A stretch of DNA of 64,000 nt from Gigaspora margarita (lineage: Eukaryota > Glomeromycota > Glomeromycetes > Diversisporales > Gigasporaceae). Of the stretch, positions 11,958-23,502 are shown piece by piece. Position 1 is the first letter of the stretch, and each line of letters starts with the position of its first letter. The position numbers and the translations under genes are program-made. The notes beneath the pieces were generated by a model, which did not search any database, was not told where the DNA came from, and saw nothing but the letters and a program-made list of their open reading frames with translations. Where the stretch lies: positions 42,145-106,144 of the forward strand of contig WTPW01002206.1 of assembly GCA_009809945.1 (NCBI GenBank), in the 5' to 3' direction.

Positions 11958-12582
11958 GGGGAATTTACATAAGGGTCCGGAAAATGAAATAATTATAATC
12001 CAAAATAAAAATAATACATATAAAGGACCAAATTTTGAAAATTTTACAATTAAGGGCAAAGTAACTTTGCGTTATGATGATATTGGTTCCTTGAATGAAT
12101 ATATATTCTACTTTATACATTTTGTATTCTATACTCTTTTTCGTTATCTATATCATAATATTTATTTGGGTCTAAACTAATAAGTCTATCCTATACCAAG
12201 CCTAGTTATAAAACATGTTTCACTTTTTGTGAAGGTTACTACGCGTTAATCGAAGATATTTAGAATCGCAAAAACTCATTTATATTCGTAGAGAAAGCTA
12301 AATTACTTACTTTTAAAAAATTGGCTAATGAATTTACAATTTTTACATGCAAGACGCTAAGAAAATAAATGCAATATTAAGTAAAAAGTGATATGTTTTA
12401 GCTGCCAAAAGAAAAATACATTTATATAATTTCAAATGGTAAAAACTTATTGCAAATCCACGATAAATTTGGGCCTTAATTGTAATATTTTTCAAAATTT
12501 AGACCCTTATAAGTAATTGTTTTCACATTTGACCCTTATGTGTAATTATTTTCATTTTCCGGGCCTTATATTTTAATTCCCC
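11958..12582. mobile_element. Non-autonomous element with Mutator-like 9-bp target duplication
   Basis: The ends are GGGGAATTTACATAAGG and inverse CCTTATATTTTAATTCCCC, followed inward by CCGGAAAATGAAA on one side and TTTCATTTTCCGG on the other. Flanks are AAAATTTTA (left) and TAAATTTTA (right), an 8/9 match. There is no coding frame inside. It lies 286 bp upstream of SDR copy 1. Confidence 0.6.
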
Positions 12583-13097
12583 TAAATTTTATGCTAAATA
12601 CTAACGTTTTGTCCTTTAATTTTAGCTTTTTTTTTTTTTAAGTTTTTAGTAAATAACCTTGCGCAAACGATTAACAAATTTATCGGATATTGATTGTACC
12701 TGTGCAACAAAAATGAACTTAGGACATTTTAGGTGCTGTCATTTATTTTTTGAAATAAAATTACGGCCCAGAAATATGGTTTAATAAAGTTGGGTGTATT
12801 TTTAATTACAATTTTATAAACCTAGGTCTCAGCAAATTTTATTCTCTTGAAAATAAATTTACCAGACAAAACTTTATAAAAAATTTCATGATTGTGTCGA
12901 ATGCACAAATAATACTTTCGCATCCTTTGCCAACCAATACATATATATATATATATATATATATTTTTTGTTTTGTTTTAAGAAAACAAATAGTGGCTAC
13001 TTAAGTGGCATGATTTAAAACTGTTCGATACATAACTATTGAGGCAGCTTTTGACTCGAATCATCGCAAGACTAAATATGTACAGTACGTATTGACA
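12583..13097. other. Gene-free AT-rich stretch
   Basis: Contains an (AT)n microsatellite at about 12943-12964. Near 13030-13070 is a segment (GAGGCAGCTTTTGACTCGAATCATC) that resembles one at about 6690-6720, so part is dispersed repeat. No gene seen. Confidence 0.5.
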
Positions 13098-13450
13098 CCA
13101 GGTCAAACTCAGTGTCTTCTAGAGCAACCTAAATCCAGCCAAGCCATACCAACAAAATCTAGACAACCGTATCGAATGAGATAAGTTATATTTGGCGAGT
13201 GGATAGTCAAGGCTTTGGTCGTTGATACTTCGGGAGGATATCTCTCTAACAACAAACAACCACAGTATCACAGTACGCCAGGACACTAAAACAACAACCA
13301 TGACTGCCTCAGTACGTTGAGAAACAGCAGGACAGGGTAATATTAATGCACAAGAAATATAATGCACAAGAAATAAAGAAGAAATAACGTACTATTATGC
13401 CATTTAGTAGTAAACGTTTAGTTTATTTGGTGAATGTGGAGGGTGTAATG
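13098..13450 (-). repeat. Dispersed repeat, possibly LTR-derived, copy A
   Basis: Read on the minus strand it matches 18880-19205 read on the plus strand: AATAAACTAAAC, then GGCATA.., GTTATATTTG.CGAG (antisense in the other copy), ACAACAAAC and TTG..TGGTGTCAAT, in the same order over about 300 bp. The polyA-signal-like AATAAA and the CA-type end hint at an LTR. No target duplication or internal region is seen. The element is degraded and old. The short minus frame 13119-13367 is not a gene. Confidence 0.4.
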
Positions 13451-13860
13451 AAGTAATTAATTATGAATCACTAATGATTGATTGATCATGTTTCTTCGTG
13501 CGCAAGGTCTTTATTATTACATATGAACTATTAAAGCCGTTTTATTCATTTAATTGATTAAAATGGTTTTAATCATTAAAACCAATAAATTCCCTTTAAC
13601 GTTAAAATCAATAAAATCATTATATAAAACTTTAACCATGGGAAACCCAATTGTAGAAATTTATCGACCTGTCCATTAATCTTGGCTGCGCCACCTCAAT
13701 CATCATGTGGCTCCGAATCATGGGTCTACGGTTCACAGTATGTATGCACATTGTGACGGGTAAATTCGACCTAGCACAATTTGAATTTGGGCTGTGCTCG
13801 ATATTTCTATTTCTATACATATGTATTCTCGTTATGTTTTAGCATTACCATTAATAGTTA
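13451..13860. other. Gene-free stretch
   Basis: AT-rich. The 62-codon minus frame at 13632-13820 has no recognisable domain. Nothing else seen. Confidence 0.4.
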
Positions 13861-13867
13861 GTATTCG

Positions 13868-13965
13868 ACTCAATAGACTCGATAGACTCAATGGACTCGA
13901 TGGAGTCGATGGAGTCAATAGTGTCGATGGAGTCGATAGACTCCATGGAATCCATTAAATCGATT
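13868..13965. repeat. 9-bp tandem motif GACTCGATR and its inverse
   Basis: Ten to eleven units of GACTCAATA/GACTCGATG, changing strand to GATGGAGTC partway. This is a mixed direct and inverted array like the subterminal arrays of the hAT-like elements, but without identifiable terminal repeats here. Confidence 0.7.
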
Positions 13966-14852
13966 TTTAGTCTGTACTTAAAAGTATATAAGAGCCTAGA
14001 GCTCACCTCCAAATAAAGATAACTCAGTTCGAGTTAAAGTTAAGAACTCATTCAATGTTGTAGAGTGATAACCTTCGAAATTAGAGTAGAAGTGTTAGCT
14101 CTAGTGATTATCTCGCTAGATACTTGAATTCATAAATGTTATTATTGATAAACTGATAACTTCCCGATACGTAAAATTCGTATAAAAAAGTCAAATCCCG
14201 TGACCTCATATTAGAGCCTCGTGACATAATTTAGGCCTCTATTCGACCCTAGTTACTCAGACCAAGTCTACCCATACCTCAATCGATGCCTTACCATTGT
14301 TAGGGTTGAGTTAAGAGTGATCTTAGTTAGTGTTAGTAGAGAATTGTTGCGATCTTTAGACTTAGGGTCAATTTTCCCTTTCACAACATACGTTGTTAGC
14401 CCGCGAATACAACTAATAACAGGATGTCATACGAGCACAGAGACACGAACTGTGCAGAGGTTGTTATAGTTGTTAGTATATAAACAAACGAGAGGGTTGT
14501 ATGTTTTGTGATTTAACAATTTGAAAGAGTGTGTGATGTAGTTTATAGAATCGATTATAGTGTCCTTTATGAATAATTATAGGAAATCATGGAAAACATG
14601 TCTACAAAGTGGAGCGAATAATGCCATTTAAATAATAAAATGTCCACTAATAAAAAGATGCGGCATTTATGCCAGAAATGATCTATCTATCTTTTATGCC
14701 ATTACTTCAATTTCTGCGATTTCTTATATGCCACTTCTTCTCAATACAGCATAAACAGCTGACAGAAATAGCAGATATTTTTTAGTGCAGCTAACTTGTG
14801 ATTTCTAATAACAAGAGCCCAGATTAGCAGAGATAACTATGTACATATGTAC
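13966..14852. other. Unassigned stretch, possibly with LTR debris
   Basis: A TATA-like TATATAAGAG (about 13986) followed by CCAAATAAAG, and the phrase TTAGCTCTAGTGATTA, which recurs at about 750, are reminiscent of retrotransposon LTRs. I cannot define ends. No gene is seen. Confidence 0.25.
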
Positions 14853-15947
14853 TAGTGTTCCACAAATCCAATCTGAGGATCAGATCCAGATCAAAATGAG
14901 GATTTGCTCTGAAGGATCTGTTCACACTGATTAGCTGTATTTAGTAAATTCTGATTGATTAGTTTACAGGTATGTATAGAATTAAAATAGAATACTTTTT
15001 ATAATAATTTTTTTAAAATATAACTATTGCTTATAAAGCTACAGAAGATTCTTCATGAATGAAGCTTTAATGGTAGAGTATATCCTATGTCGATCACTTG
15101 TAAATCACTTGTAAATCACGTGATTTGATTGGCTAGTTTCGCATTGTCACCCGCAAAATTCATTAACTTCGTAAGTAAATTTTTAACATACCAACTTAGT
15201 TAATATGGGGGTTTTTTTTTATGTTTTGATAAAACAAGTATTCAAAACAGGTTTAGTGATATTTTATAATGTTATATTTATTTTTATGCAACTCATCCGT
15301 AGTGATTGTGTTGTGTAATCTGATTTACATAGTAGAGTCATAATTAGTATTATAAAAATGATCTACATATACTCTACCCTTAAGTGTTTTGTGTATTTCT
15401 GGAATTCACCCTACCTGGGGTATACCTCTCTTAGAGACAATTCTCTAAGCTAGATAATTTGTAATAAATATATGTGATAAAGCTTCTAACTGACTCATAT
15501 AGTATAACTAATTGTTTGAGTAAAGTGCTTAAAAATAATATATAGTAACTTTATAATAATAATAAATTAAAATAGACTAGCATTTGAAGCTTTATTTAAA
15601 TATGAAGAATATTGGTAAATAGTTTAAATTTCAGGATCTTGAAATTAATAAATTCAAATGAGATTTTTTAGTGTTGTTTAAGAATGAGATAAAAACTTCT
15701 ATTTATATTTTTTTCAAGTAATAATTAGGGTCAACTTTATTCGGTTGTGATTTATTTATAAGATAGCTTTATTATATATTAGGAAGATTATGATTCTATT
15801 ATTTGATGTTTAATAAAATTTTTATTTATTATAATTTTACATGGTGATGGATGATTATTATAATTTTTCTATCTAAATTAAATCATGTTAAATTATTTTG
15901 GTCTATTTCTAATATTGGGTTGTTATATACTATATAAATTTGAAGTT

Positions 15948-16377
15948 CATATGGGCTGATTTATAGAATTGCCAATAACTTTTGATATACTAATCTATTT
16001 TTGAATAATTTTATTACCAAAATGTTGGTCTCGATGAGACAGTTCTAATGAATCCAAAATCATCAAAATCCAATCACAGGATCCCAAGATAATTACGATT
16101 TTGTATAATTTTACTATTAACTTTTACTATGTAGACAATCAATGTATGGATTGGTTTTCATATATGAAAACCAATCCATACGTTGATTGTCTACATAGTA
16201 AAAGTTAATAGTAAAATTATACAAAATCGTAATTATCTTGGGATCCTGTGATTGGATTTTGATTATTTTGGATTCATTAGAACTGTCTCATCGAGACCAA
16301 CATTTTGGTAATAAAATTATTCAAAAATAGATTAGTATATCAAAAGTTATTGGCAATTCCATAAATCGGCCCATATG
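15948..16377. repeat. 430-bp near-perfect palindrome
   Basis: From CATATGGGC to GCCCATATG, both 215-bp arms match with few differences. They meet at CATATATG (16159-16166) with no spacer. The centre of symmetry from the outer ends (16162.5) coincides with this. It is a foldback element or the product of inverted duplication. No coding frame and no clear target duplication. Confidence 0.9.
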
Positions 16378-16412
16378 TTTAGTTATTGTATATTTCAATA
16401 TGATTTATTATA

Positions 16413-17218
16413 CAGTGGGAGGACATAATATTGTGGACACTTTTTAAAAATTTGTACAAAGCTAAATATGTAAGATATAAAGCTAAAAATAAAAATATAA
16501 ATTCTTTAAATCTATATCTTTCAAATAAAAAAAAGTTTAAAAAATTCTATGCAATATTTTTTAAAATAATTAAGTTTAAATAAAATTTAGAATTTTACAT
16601 TAGTATGATTTTCTAAATTTTACTATGTTTTTATAGTAATTAGAATTATTAAAGATAGTAATATATAAACTTAATTTTTATCAAGTAAACTAGCAATTTT
16701 TTTTAATCAAGTTATTTAGTATAACAAATTATTATATTCTGCAAATTTTATAATTTTTTGAAAAAAATTTATTAGATTACTATATATAGTAATAAAATTA
16801 CTTTGTTTTAGCAATTTATTAATTTAAACTAAAAAACTTACCTTTTACATTTAATAATAGTATTCAACTCAAAATTTTTTTAAAATTTCTAAAAATTTAG
16901 AATTATATATAATTTGTTATGCTGAACAAGTTTTTAATTAAAAATAATATTATTTACTTAATAAAAAAAGCTTTTAATATATAGCAATTTTGATAACTAA
17001 GTTTTAAAAAATCACCATTTTCATATGTGTGTAACATTGCACAAAATTATAAAATTTAATTATCTTAAAAAGTACTGCATAGAATTTTATGATCTTTTTT
17101 TTTATTTAAAAGATATAGATTTTAAAGAAATTATATATTAGTTTTTAGCTTTATGTCATACATATTTAGCTTTGTACAAATTTTTAAAAAGGGTCCACAA
17201 TATTATGTCCCCCTACTG
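16413..17218. mobile_element. Mariner-like foldback element, TA target
   Basis: The ends are CAGTGGGAGGACATAATATT and inverse AATATTATGTCCCCCTACTG, bounded by TA (16411-16412 and 17219-17220). The inverted similarity continues inward for well over 150 bp (GTACAAAGCTAAATATGT and ACATATTTAGCTTTGTAC, etc.). It is AT-rich with no transposase frame: a non-autonomous, long-TIR derivative. Confidence 0.8.
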
Positions 17219-17429
17219 TATTATTATCAAAAAATTTTTTGCCAGCCTGATTTAATTATACATAGTATTAAACAATTATATTATGCCTGTTAATAATTAT
17301 ATCAGATCCAGATCTGGATCTGGATATTACATATCTGAATCCAAATCTAAACTTGGATCTGATCCAGTTTTTCAGATCTAATCCAGATCTTTAAAAAGCT
17401 CTGTTCAATTTGATCTGTTCAGAACACTA

Positions 17430-17845
17430 GTACATATTAGTGTTGGAAATCTGTTTTAAAATTTATTTTCTCATAAGAACATATTTATTTAATTTAATGT
17501 CTCAAAAGTTTTTTTAAGTTCTCAAATAGAAAAGATTTTTTCTTTTTTTTTCCCTCTTTTCCTCACTTTCCCACTTTCTTTTCTCACTCTCATACTCTAT
17601 TTTTACACTTATTTTCTCTCTTTCATTCTCTCTCTTATACTTATACTTTTATACTTCTTTTAGTTACTTTTTTTTTTTTATCTTTCTCCACTATTTTGAA
17701 GGTCTTTAGATACCTTTAGAATCTGGCATATCAGCACATCTCTTAAAGGCCAGAGTTATCATTCTGTAGAGATCAATAAATAGCAGGTGGTCACTAATTC
17801 TTCATTATACTTATGAGATAACTCATGCTCCATTAGTCTATAATA
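17430..17845. other. Gene-free stretch
   Basis: A pyrimidine-rich tract (TTTCTC/TTTTCC/TTATAC runs) fills about 17530-17690. The left part (TCATAAGAACATATTT, AAGTTCTCAAAT) resembles the ends of the hAT-like element at 49041-50178. No gene seen. Confidence 0.45.
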
Positions 17846-18080
17846 TGGGGAAAACAATAGAAAAGGGACAAAGTATTTTTAATAACTTTTTTTAAAACTT
17901 TAAATTAAAATATCTTAACAACTACCAAATTAAATTTAATAATTTTTTTAATTTTAATTCTATAACTATATAAGATTGAAATAAAAAAAATTTATTAAAT
18001 TTGGTTAAATAATTGTTAAGTTATTTTAACTTAAAGTTGAAAAAGCTTTTACTTAGAAAAAATTTGTCACTTTTCTAATA
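17846..18080. mobile_element. MITE, empty relative of the 51728-52840 element
   Basis: TGGGGAAAACAATAGAAAAG at the left and CTTTTCTAATAATGTCATCA at the right, with inner inverted arms (AAATTAAAATATCTTAACAA and TTGTTAAGTTATTTTAACTT). It aligns throughout with the outer parts of the element at 51728-52840, but without the large palindrome inserted there. Confidence 0.6.
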
Positions 18081-18879
18081 ATGTCATCAATATGATGTTC
18101 TGGTTTCTGGCCCTGTTGTGTAGAATCCCCAGCTTTGAGATCTACAGTTGTCTAATTTTATATAACCCACTAACCAGATCTTTTGTATATTTATTAATCC
18201 CTTAGTCCTATTAATTTGAAACTTGGCTTCCTCAATGCTAACATTATTTGTTGACAGATTACACCTTATTTGGTTATCCCAACTCAATGGCTATGCCAGT
18301 GACTGCTTTTTTTATATGAATCTTGTTCTTTTTCTTTTTATAAAAATCCTCTTAAAGATCATTTCCAATCATAGTCCTGGCAGAGTTTTTGTCACCATTT
18401 GAACTTGAACCTTTAACTTTGTAATTGAGACCCATAATGCTAACTACTTTACTATTGGCCAGGGCCTTGGTCACTTTTTTAATTTTAATCAATATATTTA
18501 AAAATTATTAATAATAAAATAATAAAAAATATAATTTATTTAGGAAAATTATTATAACACCATGTTATATAACATCCTATATTAAAACTCTTTCCAAAAT
18601 TTTTAAATATTTCAAGATTTACTAGAATAACCAGGACCCCAACAATGTAGAAAAAGGTAGGATATTGGTTTGCTTATTTTGGCTTTTTTTGTGCAGTTTA
18701 TTTCCATTTATAATTTAGTTGGCTTATTTTTAACTTTTTTTCTTGCAAATTTTTCTATATTTAGTAATTTTGTAAAACCTTATCCCTCTGGAGTTCTGGG
18801 TAACCCCTGTTGTATTACTAACAAAATTTTTCCTCTTGCAATTTTACTATAAACTTTATTGATTCACTGCCTATACTAT
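18081..18879. other. Gene-free stretch with an unassigned minus frame
   Basis: The minus strand 18287-18087 has a 66-codon frame (QIRCNLSTNNVSIEEAKFQI, then KIWLVGYIKL). Less clear coding-like text continues past the MITE at 17846-18080. It could be a decayed gene or transposon ORF; I do not recognise it. The 60-codon plus frame 18670-18852 is low-complexity. Confidence 0.3.
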
Positions 18880-19205
18880 GTTATTGATTATTAACTGCTT
18901 CAATACACTCCTCCCACATCGATTAAATAAACTAAACAATCTACTATTAAGTGGCATAGAAGTAAAAATAGTTCATTTGTACTTCGTTGTGCACGCGATA
19001 TTAACGTTAATCTGTCTGGCTGTATTCTCGACGTACTGAAATTGCGTGGCTGAAGTTGTTGTTTGTTGCTAAGAGTTACCCTGAAGAATCGACGACTGAA
19101 GCCTTAAACTATCCTCTCGTCAAATATAACACGCCTTCTTCAATAAAGGTTGTCTTGATCTGTTAATTTGGTTTGGTTGAAGACCCCGTTTGCTGGTGTC
19201 AATCA
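18880..19205 (+). repeat. Dispersed repeat, possibly LTR-derived, copy B
   Basis: Matches 13098-13450 in inverse orientation over about 300 bp, with AATAAACTAAACAATC, ACGTACTGAAATTGC and TGGTGTCAAT at the end. No bounded duplication. Degraded and old. Confidence 0.4.
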
Positions 19206-19693
19206 ATTGATTCAGTGATGTTAGGAAAATATGAAGTAATTCTCATAGTATACATAAGAAATGTCACAGATCATAATGAAATCAGATTAAAATAAAATGT
19301 GGATTTCTATTTAACCTTCTAAAGCCCACTTATACTTGTTTAATATAAACTCTATTCTAAAACTAACCTTTAACCTTAACCCCTAACCTTAAAAAATGCG
19401 CCCCAAAAAATTTTATTTTTCGATGGCTTGTCAATTTTTTTATGCTATACATATTTCATTTTAATCCGATTTCATTTTAATCTGTCACAAGAAATGAGGT
19501 AATGGAAAAGCCAATAATTAGTTGAGTAAGTATGAATTAATTAATCAGTGTACAGATATATTAGTAATCGATGAAGGATGTTGAGGAAATAACCTTGTTC
19601 CTTCTGTGAACCCGACATTCATTCTGGTTACATCGACCCACCCTCCCTCCTCAATAAGAGGTTCCGAAGTTGCCTGTCGGGACGGCAGCCATA
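19206..19693. other. Gene-free stretch
   Basis: Contains inverse-repeat text (AAATCAGATTAAAATAAAAT near 19279, ATTTTAATCCGATTTCATTT near 19458) suggesting a decayed inverted-repeat element at about 19255-19490. Its core holds TAACCTTTAACCTTAACCCC. Confidence 0.4.
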
Positions 19694-19809
19694 CTGTATG
19701 TTCGCGAAATAACGACCATGGGAATTATTTCGAGGTTCGGCCTGAATTAAACTTAATTTAGACCAAACTTTATTATTTCACCCCTGCGCGTTATTTCACG
19801 AAAATACAG
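19694..19809. mobile_element. Short MITE related to the 35197-35903 element
   Basis: CTGTATGTTCGCGAAATAAC at the left and GTTATTTCACGAAAATACAG at the right. TA precedes the left end; the right flank is TG. The termini differ at few positions from CCGTATTTTCGCGAAATAAC of the longer element. No coding. Confidence 0.6.
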
Positions 19810-20189
19810 TGTGAGTTAGGATTAATGTGTGGCTAATAAGTTTGGTTTAAAGATATGACCTGTCGAGATGACAGTCTTCTAAACGCCTTATGTGACCTGT
19901 CGGGACAACAATCAGAGAATAAAATTTTATTGTCACATGATACCAGGAAATTGCGTAGGTTGTACGTTAAGCAGGAGACACCATATGTATTCCCGTAGTA
20001 AGTCATCCGAAATGAGAGACAAAATATTATTCAATTAGAGACGGGATTTCATACATCCAATCATAACTTACGTAGAAACAGGGTTGATAATTACGAGCAA
20101 AATAATTAATTTCACATGATTCCTAAAGATAAACTGGCATTTTAAAATTTATTACACCAAAATGCCATATATTACATATACCGGTAAAT

Positions 20190-20370
20190 TTTATGGTCCG
20201 TCATGCGTTTCACTATTTGTCATGGGCATCGTATTTGTCATGGGTTTCGTCATGAGTATCGTCATTCGTAATTTCGTCAACTCGAAGTTGCCTGACGAAA
20301 TGATTTCATCATTCACCAATGACAATATTTCATCATTCGTCAAGGACGAATTTTTCGTCATTTTTCACTC
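20190..20370. repeat. CGTCAT/ATGACGA motif array
   Basis: About fifteen copies of TTTCGTCAT, TTTGTCATGGG and ATTCGTCA, with a few inverse copies (GACGAAATGA). This explains the 80-codon plus frame 20162-20404, which I do not call a gene. Terminal repeats are not found. Confidence 0.6.
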
Positions 20371-21303
20371 ATCTTTAGTTCGGTCTCTGTTAATTGGCTC
20401 GTAAAGTCTTATAATACCCGTTAATCCTTTAATATTTAGGGCAGCAATTTCTGCCGGATCAAATCTCTATAGTAAAGATCTGATCCTCAATGAATATTCG
20501 ACTACACATTCGTTTTACCAAATTGGATATCCAGATTAGACGCATGATACCGCATGATAAAAATTTTTTTAATTTTTATCTTTATTATTGATAATACATC
20601 TAAATAAAGATACTATATATTAATTCCAAATCAGATTTTACCTACATATATAAATTTTTTACAAATTAGCTAATTGTAAACTTCATCTTTGCTTAGCTAA
20701 TATAAATATTCTGAGTTAGTTTGCATTGGATCGTCACAAAAAATTTATTAATGAGCATACTATTCTATTAACTACAGTATATGGTTAACACAGTACATGG
20801 CTGAGCCAGTTTTTATTAGAATTATTGTAATTTTTATCATGGTTTTTATAAAAAATTCTATTACAAAATTTGTTCGCTATACCAGTGATTGCAATATGTA
20901 GTGGGTTAATTTGAATTAGTATAAGCTAATTATAGCAAGTCTGTAACAAGGCTCATTACTCCAATAACAAATAGTATGCAGCTAAAAGTAGGTTAGTTTT
21001 ATTGGTGAATGTCAATTTTTAAAGTAAGTGTTGCAAAGAGAAAGCCTGGAAATATTAATTTTTAAGACTTTTACTTCAAAAACAACTTATCAAATACTCA
21101 TAAATCCTTATTTAAAAACAAAATAAATCCTTTCCTAAAAATAAAATTTTAAAAAATTCTGTTATAAACTACTTGACACATCATATTAATTAAGGTTGTT
21201 GAATTTTTTTTTTTATTCTCATTATTATGCAGCACCAATTACTATTTATTATACACTCACATATGAAATTAGTAGATATTTTTTGCAGACAGGACATTTG
21301 TGA
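20371..21303. other. Gene-free stretch with dispersed tandem-repeat remnants
   Basis: 20700-20960 belongs to the repeat family of 5880-7200 (GAGTTAGTTTGCATTGGA, ACAGTA.ATGGTT). About 20455-20530 (TCTATAGTA, GATCTGATCCTCAATGAATA) recurs near 28790-28830. No gene seen. Confidence 0.45.
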
Positions 21304-21879
21304 CTGCGGGATAGTGTTTCGGGCGAAATCCATTTCCAAAATCCGAAAGGCGAAACCGAAATGCTCCCAAAGGCGAAATAAATCCGAAATTTCCGAAATT
21401 TCCGAAATTTCCGAAATGGGCGAAACTTCCGAAACCTGGCGAAACCTCCGAAACCCGGCGAAACCGAAATGGCGAAATTTCCGAAACTTTTTCGATTTTT
21501 TTTTTTTTTACTTATTTGGATTTCTATTGTTGTATTACAGAATTATAAGTTAATTCATAATTTATTTTGTAATTCTATGCGTTGACGATGGTCACGCTAG
21601 GGTTATTATTGCGAGGATAACCTGATTTGTGGCTTATATGAAAAAGTAATAGTATATGATTGTATTGTGATAAATATTATAGGTACAGTACGTACGTACG
21701 TACGTATGCATGCTGCAGAGATTATAAAGATACATGTGGGAGTAAATGGTAAATCTCAGTGCTTTCTTACTTCGCTTGTCTTGTCACTTATTCTCTTCGA
21801 GGCGCGATTATAATCTGTCTCCCATCCCTCCCGCCCTCTCTCTCATTCATTGCACCTAGCGCCCTGCCTGTTATCATGT

Positions 21880-22100
21880 GTAACGAGTTGAATTCGCCGC
21901 ACNTGGGGTCAACTCGCTACACTTATAAAAGTTAATATTGTTATGTGTAAAGAGTTGAATGCACCGCTATATAAAAGTTGAAATCATGTGTAATGAGGTG
22001 AATGCGCCGCCCCATAGCGTGGGCTCGAACTCACTATTATAAAAATTGATGTTGTATGTAACGAGTGAATGTGCCACATCATAAGCGTGGGCTTGAACTC

Positions 22101-22134
<34 letters not shown>

Positions 22135-22165
22135 ATAGAATGCGCCACACCTTAGCGTTGGCGAT
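21880..22165 (+). repeat. About 65-75-bp tandem repeats with B-box-like motif and poly(A)
   Basis: Units read TGTGTAACGAGTTGAATGCGC, then CGC.C.ATAGCGTGGGC, TCGAACTC and ATTATAAAA.TTGATGTT, about four degenerate copies. GGGCTCGAACTC resembles a Pol III B box. A run of about 32 A (22103-22134) follows one copy. It may be a tRNA-related retroposon duplicated in tandem, but no cloverleaf can be folded from the text. Confidence 0.4.
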
Positions 22166-22758
22166 CCTCAATTATGCTTCGTCACCTGAGCATATTCACA
22201 TGTACATAGAGTTGTTATGAGCACAATATGTAATAGGCTATGTAATTGCAGAAGAGAAAGTGATGAAGTGGAGCACTACTCCCATCATGTATCTTCATAA
22301 TGTCTAATAAAGACAGCGTTTAATATGAAATCCGAGCGAGAATAATTGATTTTCTCTATCTCTTAATACAGTGTGTAGGCAACTTAGCTTGCCAAAACAT
22401 AGTAATATGTGAAATATACATACGAAGAATAATACTAGGTAAAATAGCTTGACTTATATATAATTTCAAATATTTATTTAAAATTTACAATATTAAATAT
22501 TTATTTAAAATTTATATTATTAAATATATTTAAGATAAAAAAAATATAATTNAATAAAATATTTATTTAAAATTTATAGTATTCATATATTTAAGATAAA
22601 AAATATACATAATTTAAAATAAAAGGAAAAAATCTTAACTATATATAATAATATAAATAAATTTATAAAATTTAAAATATAAAATAAAATTTATAAAATA
22701 AAATTTATAAAATTTAAAATAGAAAAAAGTATTTGTCACACCTGCAACGCGTCACCAG

Positions 22759-22920
22759 CAGTGTTATAAATTCAAAAAATTTTTATTGGCGCAAACGCAA
22801 AAAAATACGCACAAAAAAAAAAATTTATACGCNCGTTATATATACAGGGAGTCCCGATATACGCGCAAATTTAAATCTATGTGCGCTGCGCCTACTGCGC
22901 GGATCCAATTTATATCACTG
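22759..22920. mobile_element. hAT-like 162-bp MITE nested in the 21312-23494 element
   Basis: The ends are CAGTGTTATAAATT and inverse AATTTATATCACTG, flanked by identical GTCACCAG (22751-22758 and 22921-22928). The interior is rich in GCGCAAA/TGCGC motifs. It is younger than its host element. Confidence 0.85.
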
Positions 22921-23502
22921 GTCACCAGCCCATAAGGCCTTAAGGCCTTATTAATGTTAAAGTAAGATTAAGTTAGAGTTATGGTCAAGATTAATACAGA
23001 ATTGCGAGAGGATCATTTTTTGTTAGAAGTGCAGTAGGTGTTATCTTGGTACAATTTTGAGTTATAAATATACCTGTGACAAAAAAGGCGTGTTGCAGGG
23101 TGCAACAAATACATTTTTCCTTTAAAATATATAAGATAAAAATTTTTAAAAATGCATAAATAAGTTTATTAGAATTAGGATTTGCAACAAATAAAGGAAA
23201 TGATCGCTATTCACATGTTGCGGATATATATAAGTGTCATGCTCCGTTTCACTACGCTCTAGGTATTTTTTCCAATAAAATTTCTAATATTAGATTTCGG
23301 AACTTTCGCCAGGTTTCAGTTTCGCCAATTTTCGGATATTTCGCCAGGTTTCGGACATTTCGCCAGGTTTCGGACATTTCGCCANTTTCGCCAGTTTCGG
23401 AATTATCGGATTTTTCAGGCTTTGGGCGAAACATATTTCGCCCTATTTCGGAAATTTCGCCTGGGCGAAATATGTAATTTCGCCCGAAACACTACTGCGG
23501 GA

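Larger units (their letters stand above)
14853..17429. mobile_element. hAT-like compound element with GGATCTGATCC arrays
   Basis: The ends are TAGTGTTCCACAAATCC at the left and an inverse TAGTGTTCTGAACAGATC at the right. Next to them are arrays of GGATC, AGATCC, GATCTGGATC and GATCTGATCC (14870-14930 and 17300-17410). The flanking 8-mers are ATATGTAC and GTACATAT, which are inverse rather than direct copies, so no clean duplication is shown. There is no coding frame inside. It hosts a giant palindrome (15948-16377) and a mariner-like element (16413-17218). Confidence 0.6.
21312..23494. mobile_element. hAT-like non-autonomous element with TTTCGG/GGCGAAA arrays
   Basis: The ends are TAGTGTTTCGGGCGAAAT and its exact inverse, flanked by identical 8-bp duplications CTGCGGGA (21304-21311 and 23495-23502). 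Both subterminal zones (21320-21500 and 23290-23480) are dense arrays of TTTCCGAAA, GGCGAAA and CCGAAACC. The centre is AT-rich and carries a GCGCCGC-containing tandem array, a 32-nt poly(A) and a second hAT-like MITE. The 108-codon frame 21227-21553 is array sequence. No transposase is seen. Confidence 0.85.

Noticed and set aside
13966-14560. Solo LTR with TATA and AATAAA-like signals
   Set aside because: No TG...CA boundaries with flanking duplication could be set; left as unassigned.
20162-20404. 80-codon plus frame as a small membrane protein
   Set aside because: It is explained by a TTTCGTCAT motif array; the hydrophobic pattern comes from the repeat.
21227-21553. 108-codon plus frame with KSEISEISEISEM repeats
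   Set aside because: It is the TTTCCGAAA array of a hAT-like element read in frame.
22000-22140. Possible tRNA genes from GGGCTCGAACTC motifs
   Set aside because: The T-arm pairing is poor and units of 65-75 bp do not fold into a cloverleaf; kept only as a repeat.
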